Below are positions 26,175 through 34,729 of a stretch of 64,000 bases of DNA, in pieces. The DNA is taken from contig NZ_JAUIYO010000001.1 of the NCBI RefSeq assembly GCF_044891285.1, forward strand, positions 558,001 through 622,000, read 5' to 3'. The position numbers were made by a program, and so were the translations under genes. The stretch is from Pseudobacillus lumedeiriae (lineage in GTDB: Bacteria; Bacillota; Bacilli; Bacillales; Domibacillaceae). The notes below the pieces were generated by a model that ran no database searches, was not told where the DNA came from, and saw nothing but the letters and a program-made list of their open reading frames with translations. Each line of letters starts with the position of its first letter. The first letter of the stretch is position 1.

Positions 26175-27549
26175 CGTCATTGATCAAGTGTTTAGCTGTC
26201 TCGATTTGGAGCTGAACCTGGTCGAAGCCAGTGCCGCCTAAAGACTTCCTTCTTTTAACGGCCTCATATGGAGACAACACTTGATAAATGTCTTCTTCAA
26301 TGCTCTCAGACGCTGACTTTAGCTCCTCTAAAGACAGGTCGGCGAGATAGCATTGATTTTGAATGCAATGAAGCACAAGCTTTCCAACGATTTCATGTGC
26401 TTCTCGGAATGGAGTGCCTTTTGACGCTAAATAATCAGCGAGCTCCGTGGCATTGGAGAAATCATTGTGGACAGCTTCCTCTAAGCGGCCCTCATTCACC
26501 TTCATTGTCTGAACCATTCCTGTGAAAATCTTTAAGGAACCGATGATCGTATGTACCGTATCGAACATCCCTTCCTTGTCCTCTTGCATATCTTTGTTAT
26601 ACGCAAGGGGCAGGCCTTTTAATACGGTGAGCAGGCTGAACAGGTTGCCATAGACGCGCCCTGTTTTTCCGCGAATTAACTCCGCCATGTCAGGGTTTTT
26701 CTTTTGCGGCATAATGCTTGAACCGGTCGAGAAAGCGTCGTCCATTTCAATGAATTGGAATTCCTGGCTCGACCAAAGAATCATTTCTTCAGCAAGACGG
26801 GACATATGCATCATTAAAATGGAGGCACCGCTCAAGAATTCAAGGATAAAGTCACGATCACTGACCGCATCCATGCTGTTGGCATAAACGCCGGAAAATC
26901 CAAGCAGATCTGCTGATAATTCACGGTCAATCGGGAATGTGGTTCCAGCCAGCGCTCCCGCCCCTAAAGGCGAGACATCTATGCGCTTCAATCCTTCTTG
27001 AAACCGTTCTTTATCTCGTTGCAGCATCCAAAAGTACGCCATTAAATGGTGGCCGAATGAAATCGGCTGAGCTCTTTGCAGATGAGTGTAGCCGGGCGCA
27101 AGTGTTTCCACATGCTGCTCTGCTTTCTCCACAAGGGCTTTTTGAAACTGTTCAATCAGTCCAATGATAAGTTTGACCTGCTTCTTCAAGTACAAATGCA
27201 TATCAGTGGCGACTTGATCGTTACGGCTGCGGCCAGTATGCAATTTGCCGCCGACCGCGCCAATTTCTTCGATCAAGTATTTTTCCAAATTTAAATGGAT
27301 GTCCTCTTGGGCAACCGAGAACGTTAATTCACCTTTTGAGGCTTTCTCCTTTAAAACCTCAAGGCCGCCCAAGATTTGATTTGTTTCCTCTTCTGTTAAG
27401 ATGCCGCTTTTGCCAAGCATCGTTACATGTGCCATGCTTCCTTCAAGGTCTTCAAAAACAAGCTCTTGATCAAAGTGGATAGAGGCGCCGAATTCGTCTA
27501 CCCATTCTTCCGCTGATTTTTGAAAGCGCCCTCCCCAAAGCTTGCTCAT
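26155..27549 (-). CDS. argH: Argininosuccinate lyase
   Basis: A 464-aa fumarase/aspartase-superfamily enzyme that splits argininosuccinate into arginine and fumarate, the last step of arginine synthesis. The superfamily signature is GSSIMPQKKNPD (residues ~278-289); also KLHTGRSRNDQVATD and HLQRAQPISFGHHL with the catalytic His. The length is standard. The ATG overlaps the argG stop by 4 bp, so argGH is coupled. Confidence 0.97.
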   Translation of the reverse strand: MSKLWGGRFQKSAEEWVDEFGASIHFDQELVFEDLEGSMAHVTMLGKSGILTEEETNQILGGLEVLKEKASKGELTFSVAQEDIHLNLEKYLIEEIGAVGGKLHTGRSRNDQVATDMHLYLKKQVKLIIGLIEQFQKALVEKAEQHVETLAPGYTHLQRAQPISFGHHLMAYFWMLQRDKERFQEGLKRIDVSPLGAGALAGTTFPIDRELSADLLGFSGVYANSMDAVSDRDFILEFLSGASILMMHMSRLAEEMILWSSQEFQFIEMDDAFSTGSSIMPQKKNPDMAELIRGKTGRVYGNLFSLLTVLKGLPLAYNKDMQEDKEGMFDTVHTIIGSLKIFTGMVQTMKVNEGRLEEAVHNDFSNATELADYLASKGTPFREAHEIVGKLVLHCIQNQCYLADLSLEELKSASESIEEDIYQVLSPYEAVKRRKSLGGTGFDQVQLQIETAKHLINDEKPLKK

Positions 27550-28754
27550 TGACTAACTTTCTCTTTCGTTTGCTGAACCATAGAGTTCACTTTTGTCGGC
27601 AGACCCCACAGCTGAATGAATCCAACAGCTGCTTCATGATCAAACTCATCTTCTGTTGTATATGTTGCAAGTTTTTCATCATATAATGAGTACTCTGATT
27701 TTCTTCCTTCTACAATTGCGTGGCCTTTGAATAATTTCACACGCACTGTACCAGTAACAAATTGCTGTGTTTGTTTTAAGAATGCTTCAAGAGCATTTCT
27801 TAATGGAGAGAACCATAGACCTTCATAAATAAGTTCTGTCATTTTCTTTTCAATGACTGGCTTGAAGTGTGCCATTTCTTTTACAAGCGTTAGATCTTCT
27901 AATTCCTTATGCGCTAAAATTAATGTCATGGCACCCGGGCACTCATACACTTCTCTTGATTTGATACCAACAAGGCGGTTTTCTACGTGGTCGATTCTTC
28001 CGACACCGTGTTTTCCTGCCACTTCATTCAGAGCAAGGATTAATTCAGCTAAGGAATACTTGTTGCCGTTTAACGCAACAGGCACACCTTGTTCAAAATC
28101 AATTTCAATCACTTCCGGCACATCCGGTGTATTTTCCAGCGCTGCTGTTAATTCGTATGCGTCTGCTGGAGGAGCTGCCCATGGATCTTCTAAAATCCCA
28201 CACTCATTGCTTCTTCCCCATAAGTTTTGGTCAATAGAGAATGGGCTGTCTAAGTTGATCGGAATTGGAATGTTGTTTTGTTTTGCATATTCAATTTCTT
28301 CTTCACGTGACCATTTCCAGTCACGTACAGGCGCCATTACTTCAAGGTTTGGATTCAGCGCTTTAATAGAAACTTCGAAACGTACTTGGTCATTTCCTTT
28401 ACCCGTACATCCGTGAGCAACAGCGACCGCATTTTCTTTTTCAGCTACCTCTACTAGCTTTTTCGCAATAAGCGGACGTGATAGCGCGGATACTAACGGA
28501 TATTTCCCTTCATATAATGTGTGGGCTTGAAGAGCAATCAATGCATATTCATTTGCATATTCCTCTTTCGCATCGATCATATAGCTCGCTACCGCACCAA
28601 CTTGAAGTGCTTTGTTTTTAACGAACTCTAAATCTTTTCCTTCTCCAACGTCAAGGCAGCATGCTACAACGTCATACCCCTTGTCTTTCAGCCACGGAAT
28701 CGCAACCGATGTATCTAAACCGCCAGAATAAGCTAACACAACTTTTTTGTTCAT
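27546..28754 (-). CDS. argG: Argininosuccinate synthase
   Basis: A 402-aa enzyme joining citrulline and aspartate with ATP to form argininosuccinate. The N-terminal PP-loop is VVLAYSGGLDTSVAIPWL (residues ~4-21). AHGCTGKGNDQVRFE and RSNECGILEDPW mark the substrate site. GAGGAGG precedes the ATG. Transcription likely starts at the promoter at 28833-28861, overlapped by ARG-box-like sequences, and continues into argH. Confidence 0.97.
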   Translation of the reverse strand: MNKKVVLAYSGGLDTSVAIPWLKDKGYDVVACCLDVGEGKDLEFVKNKALQVGAVASYMIDAKEEYANEYALIALQAHTLYEGKYPLVSALSRPLIAKKLVEVAEKENAVAVAHGCTGKGNDQVRFEVSIKALNPNLEVMAPVRDWKWSREEEIEYAKQNNIPIPINLDSPFSIDQNLWGRSNECGILEDPWAAPPADAYELTAALENTPDVPEVIEIDFEQGVPVALNGNKYSLAELILALNEVAGKHGVGRIDHVENRLVGIKSREVYECPGAMTLILAHKELEDLTLVKEMAHFKPVIEKKMTELIYEGLWFSPLRNALEAFLKQTQQFVTGTVRVKLFKGHAIVEGRKSEYSLYDEKLATYTTEDEFDHEAAVGFIQLWGLPTKVNSMVQQTKEKVSQ

Positions 28755-28783
28755 TGATACTTCCTCCTCTAAGATGTTATCTA

Positions 28784-28903
28784 TAAGTATAAATATACAT
28801 TAAATTTTATTTTTATTCTTTCGTATGAATAAAATATATCACGTTCCTTTTATACTTTCAAGTATTTATTTTAAAAAAATTCACTTTGTTGAATAAATAA
28901 CCA
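28784..28903 (-). promoter_or_regulatory. argGH promoter with three ARG-box-like sites
   Basis: Minus strand: TTGAAA (28861-28856), 17-nt spacer, TATATT (28838-28833), a good SigA promoter. Three sequences fit TGNATWWWWATNCA closely or partly: TGTATATTTATACT (28799-28786, one mismatch), TGAATAAAATATATCA (28826-28841, one good half, over the -10) and TGAATAAATAACCA (28890-28903, one mismatch). ArgR/AhrC repression with arginine is the expected control of argGH in Bacillus. Confidence 0.6.
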
Positions 28904-28912
28904 ATGATTTCT

Positions 28913-28999
28913 TTTGGCATCGTTAAACTCATCTGTTGATGTCCACTCCAATTAACAGGGGAGCAAAATCAACAATAATCATTAACATAGTCTTTCTTT
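28913..28999. repeat. Dispersed repeat, copy B
   Basis: Contains GTTGATGTCC, then ACTCCAATTAAC, then AATCAACAATAATC and ATTAACATAGTCTTTC. The left end (GGCATCGTTAAAC) is an imperfect inverted copy of the right end. It lies between the argG control region and the oxidase cluster. The rest of this 388-bp gap holds those two control regions only. Confidence 0.6.
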
Positions 29000-29068
29000 A
29001 AAAAACTAGATTCGCTTCCCTTCCATTCACAGTTGTTTCACACTTTTGCGAAACAATGTTCACATTCA

Positions 29069-29084
29069 TGTGCAACACATCACA
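29069..29084 (+). promoter_or_regulatory. Fnr-like site upstream of the ba3 oxidase genes
   Basis: TGTGC-AACACA-TCACA differs by one base from the TGTGA-N6-TCACA consensus. A possible -10, TAGATA (29107-29112), would place the site near -42, as at Fnr-activated promoters. TAAGAT (29096-29101) is another -10 candidate that would not fit that spacing. No experimental support. Confidence 0.4.
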
Positions 29085-29142
29085 ACCTGTGAGAGTAAGA
29101 TAACAGTAGATACTTTATCCTACTCACAAAGGAGTGACACGT

Positions 29143-29274
29143 ATGGAAAGAGACAAAGAAAAGACGTACAAAAAAGATTCATTAAAAGGAACGTTCTTTT
29201 CTGTCCTTATCGTCGGAGGCATCGTTCTTCTTTCTTGGTTTGCTATTTGGAATTTGTTTTTATCTAGAATGTGA
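29143..29274 (+). CDS. Cytochrome ba3 oxidase small subunit IIa (CbaD-like)
   Basis: A 43-aa protein starting ATG 29143 with AAAGGAG upstream. A charged N-terminus (KEKTYKKDSLKGT) precedes one transmembrane helix (residues ~18-41, SVLIVGGIVLLSWFAIWNLF). This is the form of subunit IIa in ba3-type oxidases of Thermus and Bacillaceae. It precedes the CuA subunit gene by 14 nt and probably stabilises the oxidase. Identification rests on position, size and topology. Confidence 0.8.
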   Translation: MERDKEKTYKKDSLKGTFFSVLIVGGIVLLSWFAIWNLFLSRM

Positions 29275-29288
29275 TTGGGGGAAATCCT

Positions 29289-29777
29289 ATGCATTTACAC
29301 AAGTATGAAAAGATATGGCTAGTGTTCGGAATCAGCTCTCTTGTTCTATTTCTCGTCATTGTTGGAATCAACGCATTTGTATCCGGGCATCATCCGCCAA
29401 GTTCAGGGAAGATCGTCGATCCAAAGACAGTGGAGACCACCACTCCTTTTGATGAGCCGGGATTGAAGAAGATTGGTGACAATGAATACCAACTTGTCGT
29501 ATTAACCTCTGCCTTTTCCTTTGATGTCGGTACACAAGACAAAGTTGTAGAAATTCCAAAAGGGGCGACAGTCCATATTATTGCCACGACGAAAGACGTT
29601 GTTCACGGATTTGAGATTGCCGGCACAAATGCCAACATGATGCTTGAGCCCGGCCATGTCAGTGAAACAACCCAAGTCTTCCGAAACGAAGGCGAGTTCA
29701 CTCTCTTATGTAATGAATACTGTGGGGGCGGGCATCACCTTATGCACGCTAAAATAAAGGTGGTTGATCACGTATGA
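29289..29777 (+). CDS. ba3-type cytochrome c oxidase subunit II (CuA)
   Basis: A 162-aa subunit with one N-terminal transmembrane anchor (residues ~8-31) and a periplasm-side cupredoxin domain. CuA ligands are complete: H106 (VVHGFEI), C141, C145, H149 and M152 in CNEYCGGGHHLM. The single anchor and short length are typical of ba3 rather than aa3 oxidases. It receives electrons from cytochrome c. Start ATG 29289, after GGGGGA; an in-frame GTG at 29271 overlaps the upstream stop. Coupled to subunit I by ATGA. Confidence 0.93.
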   Translation: MHLHKYEKIWLVFGISSLVLFLVIVGINAFVSGHHPPSSGKIVDPKTVETTTPFDEPGLKKIGDNEYQLVVLTSAFSFDVGTQDKVVEIPKGATVHIIATTKDVVHGFEIAGTNANMMLEPGHVSETTQVFRNEGEFTLLCNEYCGGGHHLMHAKIKVVDHV

Positions 29778-31423
29778 GCGAAATAGCAGTGAAAGTAAAT
29801 AGAAAAGATGCAAAACTGGCTTTAGCGCATATTATCGTTGCATTTATCGCTTTATTTCTCGGCGGAGTTTGCGGGTTTCTTCAAGTATTGGTCCGCTCTG
29901 GCAAAGTAGAGCTTCCCGCTGGCATCGGATATTATCAAATTCTCACGGCTCATGGCGTCTTACTTGCTCTCATTTTAACAACATTCTTTATTATCGGCTT
30001 TCAATTTGCCGGCATGAGCCGCACGGCAGGCGCTCTATCCGATAAAGCACGCCTTTCCAGCTGGATTGGTTTTTGGACGATGACGATCGGTACTTCTCTC
30101 ACTACCTTTTATATCTTAACAGGAGAAGCATCCGTTCTTTATACCTTTTATGCTCCACTTCAAGCGCATGCCGGCTTTTACATCGGCCTTGCTTTAGTCG
30201 TCGTGGGCAGCTGGATTTCAGGATTTGCCATGTTTACTCATTATGCGAAATGGAAAAAGCAGCATCCCGGTCAAGTGGGTCCCTTATTTAGCTTTATGGC
30301 TGTCATTAATATGGCGCTTTGGCTCATCTGTTCACTAGGTGTAGCCGCTACTGTTTTACTTCAATTCATTCCATGGTCGATGGGATGGACAGATGGCATC
30401 AATGTATTAGTCAGCCGTACACTTTTCTGGTATTTCGGCCACCCGCTCGTATACTTTTGGCTGCTTCCTGCCTATATGGTATGGTATGTTGTCATTCCAA
30501 AAGTAATCGGGGGCAAGATTTTCTCTGATTCACTCGCAAGAATGTCGTTCATTTTGTTCCTATTCTTTTCGATTCCTGTCGGGTTTCACCATCAGTTAAC
30601 TGAACCCGGCATCTCTCCTATCTGGAAATATATTCAAGTAGTACTGACACTGATGGTCGTTATTCCATCTTTAATGACTGCGTTCAGTATGTTTGCGACA
30701 TTTGAACGATTCGGCCGGTCAAAAGGGGCATCTAGTCTATTTGGCTGGTTAAAAGTCCTTCCATGGAAAGATGCCCGCTTCACTGTACCTTTTATCGGGA
30801 TGGCTGCTTTTATTCCAGGGGGTGCCGGCGGGATTATCAATGCATCGCATCAGTTGAATCAAGTCATTCACAATACGATTTGGGTTACCGGACATTTTCA
30901 CTTAACGATCGCCACAACAGTCGTTCTTACTTTCTTCGGTGCTGCTTACTGGCTCATTCCTCACTTAACAGGAAGAACGTTCACGAAGCAGTTAAACCAA
31001 CTAGCTATTGTTCAGGCGGTTGTGTGGTCGATCGGTATGCTGATCATGTCAGGAGCGATGCACTGGGTAGGCCTATTCGGCGCACCAAGACGCTCGTCTT
31101 TCTCTACGTACGGCGATTCTGTTCAAGCGGCTGAATGGATTCCTTACCAAGTCGCCCAAGCCGTCGGCGGTTCCATGCTTTTCCTTGGGATCATCTTAGT
31201 TCTATATATCGTCGTTCAGCTCTTGTGGTTCGCACCGAAAGGCGAGGAAGAATTCCCCATTGGAGAACCCGAAGAATCGGCAGAAAAAACACCGCTGTTC
31301 TTCGACAAATGGTGGTTATGGATCACGATTGTTATCGTATTAATTTTACTCGCGTATACGATTCCATTTATGCATATGATTCAGCATGCACCTCCAGGAT
31401 CTCCAGGATATAAACTATGGTAA
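29774..31423 (+). CDS. ba3-type cytochrome c oxidase subunit I
   Basis: A 549-aa heme-copper oxidase catalytic subunit with about 13 helices. Ligands: H60 (ILTAHGVLL) for low-spin heme, H223 and Y227 (FGHPLVYFWLLPAY), the HH pair 272-273, and H374/H376 (VTGHFHLT). The K-channel style and the lack of the D-channel signature fit B-type (ba3) enzymes. It reduces O2 to water with proton pumping. Such oxidases often serve at low oxygen, which agrees with the Fnr-like site upstream. Confidence 0.94.
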   Translation: MSEIAVKVNRKDAKLALAHIIVAFIALFLGGVCGFLQVLVRSGKVELPAGIGYYQILTAHGVLLALILTTFFIIGFQFAGMSRTAGALSDKARLSSWIGFWTMTIGTSLTTFYILTGEASVLYTFYAPLQAHAGFYIGLALVVVGSWISGFAMFTHYAKWKKQHPGQVGPLFSFMAVINMALWLICSLGVAATVLLQFIPWSMGWTDGINVLVSRTLFWYFGHPLVYFWLLPAYMVWYVVIPKVIGGKIFSDSLARMSFILFLFFSIPVGFHHQLTEPGISPIWKYIQVVLTLMVVIPSLMTAFSMFATFERFGRSKGASSLFGWLKVLPWKDARFTVPFIGMAAFIPGGAGGIINASHQLNQVIHNTIWVTGHFHLTIATTVVLTFFGAAYWLIPHLTGRTFTKQLNQLAIVQAVVWSIGMLIMSGAMHWVGLFGAPRRSSFSTYGDSVQAAEWIPYQVAQAVGGSMLFLGIILVLYIVVQLLWFAPKGEEEFPIGEPEESAEKTPLFFDKWWLWITIVIVLILLAYTIPFMHMIQHAPPGSPGYKLW

Positions 31424-31426
31424 ATA

Positions 31427-31465
31427 AAAAAACGCTTGGATGATGTCATCCAGGCGTTTTTTATT
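31427..31465 (+). terminator. Terminator after the oxidase operon
   Basis: Long stem AACGCTTGGATGA / TCATCCAGGCGTT with a 2-nt loop and A- and T-runs on either side. Likely bidirectional, shared with the convergent ecsC-like gene. Confidence 0.88.
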
Positions 31466-31493
31466 CATCTTTATCAAACGATAGCGCTTTACG

Positions 31494-32339
31494 TTAAGCT
31501 CTGGCCGCTTCTCTCTTTTCCTGCAGCCAGCGATATTGATAATATTTTTCAGCAAATTCAGTAATGCTTTTTGTCAGGCGATAATTCGTTCCGGCACCGA
31601 TGGCCAGACTAATGAGCGGCAGATTAGCCGTTTTTTTATTTTTAAACAGGGTGATGGCAAGAAGCTTGCCGAGCTGTTTGACCGGTCCCTCCATCCATGT
31701 CAGGTCGGTCAGCTGTTCCGTTTCCTTATAAAAATAAGGGTGATCACGTTCTTCCAGTTCAATTAGCAGCTCCTGCCATCCTTCTATTTTCAATCGTTCC
31801 GGCAGTGAAGCAGCATGAAAAACCTTTAAAGAAGCCATCATTTCAAATGGCATCTGCGGGTCATACCCATACGTCATCGCTGTGATTTGCACCGCTCGCA
31901 AATTGAGAGCAGCCATGACTGCGAGGTCTGTGCCGAGCGGAACGGCCCCGCCCGTCCCCGTAATTCCCCCTTGAATAAGAGAATAAAGGCGATGCCTTGA
32001 TGACTGCTGGCTATTTAAATAGCAGATCTGATCAATCGTCAATTTTTTTAAATCGGCAATCACCTTTACATCTTCCCTAAACACACGAGCAGACGTTAAT
32101 ATCCGTTCTCGCGCCTCATTTTGAAACTGTGATCCTTGAAGCAGCGAGTGCATATGAAACAAGGCACCGTCCAATTGTCCAAAAAAAGCAGACAGCATCT
32201 CTTCTGGAATGGCTTCCATTGCTGTACTCAGCCACTTTGAATATGTATATTGAAAATCATTTCCTTCGTGTTCGGCAAGTGACTGTTCCCATGTCATAAT
32301 CTCTTCCCAAACCACTTCGTCTCGTTCTGTCCAAGCCAT
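31494..32339 (-). CDS. EcsC family protein
   Basis: A 281-aa protein of the EcsC family. The central glycine-rich segment LIQGGITGTGGAVPLGTDLAVM (residues ~143 onward, hydrophobic, possibly membrane-associated) is the family mark, with a second one, PLISLAIGAGTNYRLTKSI, near 240. The N-terminal third is helical and charged. The biochemical role is unknown. It stands alone, convergent with the oxidase operon and divergent from the YitT-like gene. Confidence 0.85.
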   Translation of the reverse strand: MAWTERDEVVWEEIMTWEQSLAEHEGNDFQYTYSKWLSTAMEAIPEEMLSAFFGQLDGALFHMHSLLQGSQFQNEARERILTSARVFREDVKVIADLKKLTIDQICYLNSQQSSRHRLYSLIQGGITGTGGAVPLGTDLAVMAALNLRAVQITAMTYGYDPQMPFEMMASLKVFHAASLPERLKIEGWQELLIELEERDHPYFYKETEQLTDLTWMEGPVKQLGKLLAITLFKNKKTANLPLISLAIGAGTNYRLTKSITEFAEKYYQYRWLQEKREAARA

Positions 32340-32431
32340 CTGGAACCCCCCTTTTCGTACGGTTTCTCGTCTTTTTATTTTCTATGATCGAAGGAAGATT
32401 GTCAATTTCCACTAGCTTTCTCTTTTTTTAT

Positions 32432-32524
32432 TTATAGGCTACATTACACTCCCCTATTGCTTTCCGCTCCGATCAATGAAGCAGCAGCATCAATAATAAG
32501 CATTAACATAGCCTAGTTATAAGA
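32432..32524. repeat. Dispersed repeat, copy C
   Basis: Contains TTTCCGCTCCGATCAATG, then CATCAATAATAAGC and ATTAACATAGCCTA. Ends TTATAGGCTA and TAGCCTAGTTATAA form an imperfect terminal inverted repeat. It lies between the divergent ecsC-like and yitT-like genes. Confidence 0.6.
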
Positions 32525-32596
32525 ATAGGCTGCTTTTTGTACGCATACTTTTTAATAAGGCATCTGGACAAGGAGTGGAGAAAAATACTGAGAAAA

Positions 32597-33169
32597 ATGA
32601 TCATCATCGGACTTTCAGGACTACTAATCGGATTAGGAATTAATCTATTCATTCTTCCCTTTCACCTTCTTGAGGGAGGGGTTTTTGGGATTGGTTTATT
32701 ATTTAATTATTTATGGGATTTCAAAATAGGCCTTACAATCATCTGTGTGAACCTGCCTGTTTATGTTCTCGCCTTTAAGCTGGACCGATCTTGTTTTTTT
32801 AATAGTTTATACGGGACTCTCATTACTCCTATTTTGATTGATTTACTCATTCCATTAAGCGGAATTGTTCATCTTCCCATTTTGGCAAGTGCCTCTGTTG
32901 GCGGTCTATTCATCGGAGTGGGAACAGGATTGATGCTAAGGTATAACATCTCTCCGGGCGGGGTGGACCTGCTGGCACTTTTACTTTCAAAGCACTTTGC
33001 CATTAATGCAGGGTTTATCGTTTTTTTCATTGACTCACTTATCCTTGCTTCCGGTTTACTTCTATTTAAAGATCCGAAATTAATCTATTCCTTGTTTACC
33101 ATCATATGTGTTTCGGTCCTGATTGCTATATTGACTTCATTCAAATCGATCAGCCTTTACCCTAGATAA
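32597..33169 (+). CDS. YitT/DUF161 family membrane protein
   Basis: About 190 aa from ATG 32597, with five to six hydrophobic helices and the family stretches GLLIGLGINLFILPFHLLEGGVFGIGLL and LMLRYNISPGGVDLLALLLS. Function is unknown. The C-terminal DUF2179 domain of longer YitT proteins is missing, so this is the short form. The start is doubtful: the only good ribosome site (AAGGAG, 32570-32575) points at in-frame ATA 32585 or CTG 32588, not ATG 32597. TTG 32537 would give 210 aa but has no ribosome site. Confidence 0.8.
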   Translation: MIIIGLSGLLIGLGINLFILPFHLLEGGVFGIGLLFNYLWDFKIGLTIICVNLPVYVLAFKLDRSCFFNSLYGTLITPILIDLLIPLSGIVHLPILASASVGGLFIGVGTGLMLRYNISPGGVDLLALLLSKHFAINAGFIVFFIDSLILASGLLLFKDPKLIYSLFTIICVSVLIAILTSFKSISLYPR

Positions 33170-33173
33170 AAGA

Positions 33174-33228
33174 AAAAGAAGCCATTCCTCACACCTTTGG
33201 ACAAGGCACGGGACAATGGCTTCTTTTT
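33174..33228. terminator. Bidirectional terminator
   Basis: Arms AAGAAGCCATT (33176-33186) and AATGGCTTCTT (33214-33224), with an A-rich left flank and T-run right flank. It serves the yitT-like gene and the convergent 50-aa ORF. Confidence 0.8.
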
Positions 33229-33239
33229 TCTTTCACCTA

Positions 33240-33392
33240 TTAACTTGGATCATTTTCATCTAAGGATAACGTAATTACTTCCGTATACTCTCCTCTAGAA
33301 ATCTCTTCTTGAGTTGCCTTCTCTTTTAATTGATCCTCCGTGTCAATGCCCTCAGCTATTATCGGTTCCTCGATATCCTTTCGTTTCTTCAT
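33240..33392 (-). CDS. Hypothetical acidic 50-aa protein
   Basis: A short ORF that I do not recognise: 50 residues, ATG 33392, stop 33240. GGAGTGG lies 7 nt upstream. The product is acidic and probably disordered: basic start MKKRKD, then many Glu/Asp (EEP, DTEDQLKEKATQEE, SLDENDPS), with no Cys and no membrane helix. The ribosome site and the adjacent bidirectional terminator support a real gene. It lies 74 nt beyond the ackA stop in the same direction, so it may be co-transcribed with ackA. Confidence 0.6.
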   Translation of the reverse strand: MKKRKDIEEPIIAEGIDTEDQLKEKATQEEISRGEYTEVITLSLDENDPS

Positions 33393-33399
33393 GAGGTTC

Positions 33400-33431
33400 C
33401 ACTCCTTTCTTTCATATAATATCCAGGAGTG
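33400..33431 (-). promoter_or_regulatory. Possible Shine-Dalgarno-sequestering hairpin
   Basis: Minus strand CACTCCT (33431-33425) can pair perfectly with AGGAGTG (33406-33400), the ribosome site of the 50-aa ORF, across an 18-nt loop. This could mask translation. Only sequence complementarity supports it. Confidence 0.3.
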
Positions 33432-33466
33432 AACCTTTCATTCTTTGAGACGAAAGCCTTCTTACC

Positions 33467-34657
33467 TTATAGCCCAGCCAATTTCATCGTGTCCCGGGCG
33501 ATCATTACTTCTTCATCCGTTGGAATGACGATGACCTTCACCGGGGAATGCGGATGATTGATAAAGGCTTCCTCGCCTCGGATCTGGTTACGGGCAGCAT
33601 CCCAATAGATGCCCATAAATTCAAGGCCGCGCAGAACACGGCTGCGGATGACTGGGCTGTTTTCACCAATACCAGCTGTGAAAATAATGGCATCGACACC
33701 AGACATACGGGCGGCGTACGAACCAATATATTTATGTATTCGGCCAGCAAATACTTCAAGTGCGAGACTCGCGCGCTCATTTCCCTTGGCAGCTTCTTCT
33801 TCGATATCACGCAGATCGCTTGAAAAACCGGACACACCCAGCATACCAGATTCTTTATTTAACACGCTCAGTACCTCATCCGCCGTCTTCCCTGTCTTTT
33901 CCATAATAAAAGGAAGAAGAGCGGGATCAATATTTCCTGATCTTGTGCCCATTGTAACCCCTGCAAGCGGTGTGAATCCCATAGATGTATCAATTGATTG
34001 ACCGTGGCTGATTGCGGCAATGCTCGCACCATTTCCTAAATGACAGGAAATTAAACGCAGCTGTTCAATCGGTCTTTCAAGCAGTTCAGCCGCTCGCTGC
34101 GAGACATATTTATGGGAGGTGCCATGAAATCCGTATTTACGGATGCCATAATCAGTATAATAATGGTACGGCAAACTATACAAAAAGGAACTTTCAGGCA
34201 TCGTCTGATGAAAAGCTGTATCAAATACTACTACCGCAGGCACGCTAGGAAGAGCCGCTTTAAATGCGCGGATTCCCGTTATATTCGCTGGATTATGCAG
34301 CGGAGCCAAATCAGATAACTGCTCAATTTTCTCTTCTACTTCTTCTGTAATTAACACGGAGTCAGTAAATACTTCTCCTCCGTGAACGACCCGGTGGCCG
34401 ATGCCGTCAATTTCTTCAAGCGAATCAATAATGCCAAGGCCTGTTAATTTATGCAACAGAATGCGAACAGCTTCTGCATGGTTCGGAATGTCTAGGATCT
34501 CCTTTTGCTTGTGGCCGTCCACTGTAATGTTGAATAAAGATTGCGGCAGGCCGATTCGTTCGACAAGCCCTTTCGTGATGACTCGTTCTTCCGGCATATC
34601 AAACAGCTGAAACTTTAAAGAGCTGCTTCCGGCGTTGATGGCTATAATTTTAGACAT
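33467..34657 (-). CDS. ackA: Acetate kinase
   Basis: A 396-aa acetate kinase converting acetyl phosphate and ADP to acetate and ATP, the overflow route. N-terminal phosphate-binding motif IIAINAGSSSLKFQLF, GHRVVHGGE (~residues 87-95), FDTAFHQTMP with the catalytic Asp and HLGNGASIAAI; C-terminal FTAGIGENS. Start ATG 34657 after GAGGAG; an upstream in-frame start at 34687 lacks family support. ytxK lies just upstream in the same direction, as in B. subtilis. Confidence 0.96.
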   Translation of the reverse strand: MSKIIAINAGSSSLKFQLFDMPEERVITKGLVERIGLPQSLFNITVDGHKQKEILDIPNHAEAVRILLHKLTGLGIIDSLEEIDGIGHRVVHGGEVFTDSVLITEEVEEKIEQLSDLAPLHNPANITGIRAFKAALPSVPAVVVFDTAFHQTMPESSFLYSLPYHYYTDYGIRKYGFHGTSHKYVSQRAAELLERPIEQLRLISCHLGNGASIAAISHGQSIDTSMGFTPLAGVTMGTRSGNIDPALLPFIMEKTGKTADEVLSVLNKESGMLGVSGFSSDLRDIEEEAAKGNERASLALEVFAGRIHKYIGSYAARMSGVDAIIFTAGIGENSPVIRSRVLRGLEFMGIYWDAARNQIRGEEAFINHPHSPVKVIVIPTDEEVMIARDTMKLAGL

Positions 34658-34729
34658 AAAAATCTCCTCATTTTCAAGAGTTACCATTCCTGTAATGTCA
34701 GGTGCGACCGCTGCGAGTGATCTAGCTGA

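Noticed and set aside
27853..28416. 187-aa plus-strand ORF opposite argG
   Set aside because: Long only because of codon bias in argG; no start signal and no known motif.
30763..31134. 123-aa out-of-frame ORF in oxidase subunit I
   Set aside because: Same-strand shadow of a conserved gene; no motif.
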